This document shows, in pieces, positions 61,401-64,000 of a DNA stretch of 64,000 bases. Where the stretch lies: positions 1 through 64,000 of the forward strand of contig NZ_FMCR01000004.1 in NCBI RefSeq assembly GCF_900091575.1. Direction: 5' to 3'. Source of the DNA: Micromonospora saelicesensis. GTDB taxonomy: Bacteria; Actinomycetota; Actinomycetes; Mycobacteriales; Micromonosporaceae. Made by a program: the position numbers and the translations under genes. The stretch's first letter is position 1; every line of letters starts with the position of its first letter. The notes under the pieces are model-generated. The model saw nothing but the letters and a program-made list of their open reading frames with translations, ran no database searches and was not told where the DNA came from.

Positions 61401-61648
61401 CGACGCACCCGAAGGTGGCAGAGCAGCCCTCCCGGCGAGGACGGCTCGGCGGGCTGTTCCGCCGCAACCGGTCCCGCGCCGACGAGGAAAGCCCGAAGAC
61501 GTCGGATGAAGCGGAGCCGCTGGCGTCCCAGGACGAGGAATTCGTCGACTGGGTCGCCGGTCTGAGCAAGCCGGTGTCGGACAACGAGCCTGAGCAGGAG
61601 AACGGCCGCCGGTCGTTGCGCTCCACCGGTCGACACCACCGCGACTGA
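58415..61648 (+). CDS. Eight-helix membrane protein with a very long Thr/Ala-rich C-terminal tail
   Basis: 1077 residues from the ATG at 58415 (a GTG at 58406 is also possible). About eight hydrophobic helices fill residues 5-285 (LLLTALGVSVLAGAGQLG to YYGSLIAILAGALGAAAAALL). The remaining roughly 790 residues are Thr/Ala/Ser/Pro-rich with short repeats (TSAAP, ETTT, TDDAQTPAT). A basic stretch RRGRLGGLFRRNRSR and a conserved-looking end EEFVDWVAGLSKPVSD close the protein. The tail is unlike any catalytic domain and is probably disordered. Function is unknown. Confidence 0.78.
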   Translation: MAFRTWGRLLLTALGVSVLAGAGQLGVAYGFGIVRLTGAFTGTTVNQWPAQLVWVGWFAANAAVAGAVLTGRLARRDAPAASTGRQLAVAGAAALGATVIAPLCMQPARAAELISVDPVWAVGICAMVGAVIGAGAAIAVLFRPELGWNMAAVAGAVWLLALISVLPSLGTAGPLPTVRLGVLEPSWLDDAAAQRLALLLLPIVALLAGAATAGLARWRGQAPLVSGATGVAGPVLVAFAYLTAGPGDAVDRYQTAPYYGSLIAILAGALGAAAAALLRWPTGTRTADPQAIEPTAILRPLPAGPALPGAANDRDSAANDRDGAERTDTETTNAELATVTKPAGVVAGPWATGDPDAVRTVPAHWDWPETTASGQHGPASATAAPAPTPAVPTPAAPTQPAAWVTAPTGEFTAPGQTPQRHDDVLATTEPSAGTDASNVTDATATGTTAGRADATTPTGGRAVDEPTGSTATDTSGSTATSGRPTGGRTTRKSAATPSGTGAPGSGTTAATSAPTTSDAPTPATGGTVRTSAAPTSAAPTSAAPTSTGSGTEATSTAPTGTDAPSPAATASTGTGSGTSTEASSAGTADHGAPEAPLTIKPRRGRKSKANPDTTASDAADDTSPAGSATTSETTTNETTTRETTTDATATRETTTGRATKGNRPGRSADSTASDAATDTPAPSRGSLGKRSSSPSEVASAATSGTAAARTTAPGATRAPATPATGSKRAPAASTTAETSVTQGPANPEPSTTPTDDAQTPATATDDAQTPATGTGATPASTTATGATRAAAAPTTAPGQVGADAISRVAKAGTGSKAAPADASSDSAIAGARGTDSARPAAEDLPTAGLFGPPAASDQDTDRWTPAPSAWPVTSTWTVPPQASEPEATASEGSSRPDEPTGPTPRPRHRAPLPDLSRAGTWNAFDTSRRPGSAGSQDSSTARTAPTEAGETTGPAEHPGRPEFPGTVGAPSGAAATSATGTGTGDVVATDATSANPTHPKVAEQPSRRGRLGGLFRRNRSRADEESPKTSDEAEPLASQDEEFVDWVAGLSKPVSDNEPEQENGRRSLRSTGRHHRD
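60001..60729 (+). repeat. In-frame DNA repeats in the tail of the membrane protein
   Basis: Three 15-bp copies of gaccagcgcagcccc at 60001-60045 encode TSAAP. Two 30-bp-period copies at 60673-60699 and 60703-60729 encode TDDAQTPAT. Between them, 60301-60385 has acgaccac-rich ETTT repeats. Periods are multiples of 3, so copy number can change without loss of frame. Confidence 0.65.
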
Positions 61649-61701
61649 CCCACCGCGACTGACCCGCACCACGCAGCGCATCGACGCACCGACCGGTCGC
61701 T

Positions 61702-61778
61702 TGATCGACTCGGGTTCACTGATGTCGGGCTATCCCACACGACCGGACACCCCGACATCAATGAACCCGAGTCGATCA
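61702..61778. repeat. 28-bp inverted repeat between convergent genes
   Basis: Arms 61702-61729 and 61751-61778 (tgatcgactcgggttcactg at the left start) match with one mismatch and a 21-nt loop. It lies between the convergent membrane-protein gene and thiC. It may end transcription of both and looks like a dispersed repeat of the same class as those at 189 and 39230, but with unrelated sequence. Confidence 0.75.
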
Positions 61779-61793
61779 CCCTGCGTGGGTGGG

Positions 61794-63386
<1,593 letters not shown>

Positions 63387-63403
63387 GACAGCCTCCCTGG
63401 TGA

Positions 63404-64000
63404 TCAAGCGGACCAGCCGAAGTGGTTCAGCGGTCCGCGCCCCGCGCCCAGCTCCCAGCCCCGCGCGCCGGTCAGCGCACGGAGCACGTACTCCTTGGCG
63501 GCCCCCACGGCGGCCGGCACCGGATCGCCCAGACCGAGCCGCACCGCGATCGCCGCCGAGAACGAGCACCCGGTGCCGTGGGTGTGCCGGGTGGTCACCC
63601 GGGGTGCGCGCAACACTGTGGTGACGCCGCCGCCGTGCAGCACGTCGACCGCCTCGCCCCCGTCCAGGTCACCGCCCGTGACCACCACGTACTCCGGGCC
63701 GCCGGCCACCAGGGCCTCGGCGGCGACGACCATCGCGGCCACGTCGTCGACCGGGCGTCCGGTGATCGCCGCGGCCTCCGCGCAGTTCGGGGTCGCCACA
63801 GTGGCGTACGGCAGCAGCCGCTCCACCGCGCCCACCACGCCGAGCCGGTGACCGCTCGTGGCGACGAGCACCGGGTCGACGACGAGTTGAGGCAGCCGGC
63901 CGTCCCGGGCGGCCTCGGCCACCACGTCCGCGATCGCCGGGGTGCCGAGCATCCCCGTCTTCACGGCGCAGACGGTGAAATCGGTGAGCACGCTGTCCAA
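63404..64000 (-). CDS. thiD: HMP/HMP-phosphate kinase (5-prime end outside the window)
   Basis: 198 residues of the C-terminal part are present; the frame is open at base 64000. Ribokinase-fold motifs: KTGMLG, VVDPVLVATSGHRL, ATPNCAEAAAITG, and the ATP-site TRHTHGTGCSFSAAIA. It phosphorylates hydroxymethylpyrimidine twice for thiamine synthesis, downstream of ThiC in the pathway. Any TPP riboswitch would lie beyond the right edge. Confidence 0.93.
   Translation of the reverse strand: MDSVLTDFTVCAVKTGMLGTPAIADVVAEAARDGRLPQLVVDPVLVATSGHRLGVVGAVERLLPYATVATPNCAEAAAITGRPVDDVAAMVVAAEALVAGGPEYVVVTGGDLDGGEAVDVLHGGGVTTVLRAPRVTTRHTHGTGCSFSAAIAVRLGLGDPVPAAVGAAKEYVLRALTGARGWELGAGRGPLNHFGWSA

Noticed and set aside
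63387..63403. TPP riboswitch before thiC
   Set aside because: Only 17 nt separate thiD and thiC, too short for a riboswitch. A leader could lie upstream of thiD outside the window. No TPP motif was convincing at 56025-56294 either.

Overview
The window is high-GC actinobacterial DNA, most like Micromonosporaceae (Micromonospora/Salinispora type). The evidence is strong G/C third-position bias, many GTG starts, 4-nt stop/start overlaps, a groES-groEL1 pair with HrcA/CIRCE operators, a Cvn (roadblock) conservon, XRE-DUF397 pairs and a GlnR-type box. No rRNA, tRNA or CRISPR array was seen.

Layout. 1-600: end of an unrecognised gene, a terminator, a dispersed palindrome and a 33-nt minisatellite. 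596-4441: membrane-anchored sulfite-oxidase-like molybdoenzyme, then groEL1 and groES (minus strand) under a promoter bracketed by two CIRCE operators. 4701-6567: THUMP-like methyltransferase and YbaK deacylase, separated by a 169-bp MITE-like inverted-repeat element. 6747-11231: sugar ABC operon (binding protein, single-domain ATPase, permease) plus a ROK regulator. 11251-12413: small membrane and secreted proteins.

12447-25626 is a conserved housekeeping block: tsaD-rimI-tsaB, ung, tsaE, an alpha/beta hydrolase, alr, nnr, acpS and glmS (t6A tRNA modification, cell wall, cofactor repair). It is interrupted by a G-rich minisatellite, a 21-bp perfect palindrome and an XRE-nucleotidyltransferase-like gene (15070-16175), and by a type VII-like pair (21824-23709). 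25864-34788: MmpS-like protein, an aminotransferase, a PadR-controlled ABC exporter, glmM, rpsI and rplM. 34998-39669: narK, a MazEF-like module, a methyltransferase, and an XRE-DUF397 pair whose XRE gene carries a frameshift at a slippery heptamer.

39875-47451 is the nitrate assimilation operon: a GlnR box, assimilatory nitrate reductase, a flavoprotein, nirB, nirD and an NnaR-type HemD/winged-helix regulator. nirB contains a roughly 55-nt tract of about 24% GC that keeps the protein sequence but holds a TTA codon, a promoter-like pair and a perfect palindrome. This is the most unusual signal in the window. Convergent to the operon is a conservon (cvnABCD, 47547-52153) whose kinase has a nitrate-sensor-like extracellular region, with an orphan amino-acid-type binding protein divergent from it.

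54032-58338 is a divergent NMT1-type ABC system with a luciferase-like oxidoreductase and a cupin. It is followed by an eight-helix membrane protein with a very long Thr/Ala-rich tail, and by the thiD-thiC operon, where thiD runs off the right edge. Several strong inverted repeats lie between genes; two of them are copies of one family 39 kb apart.
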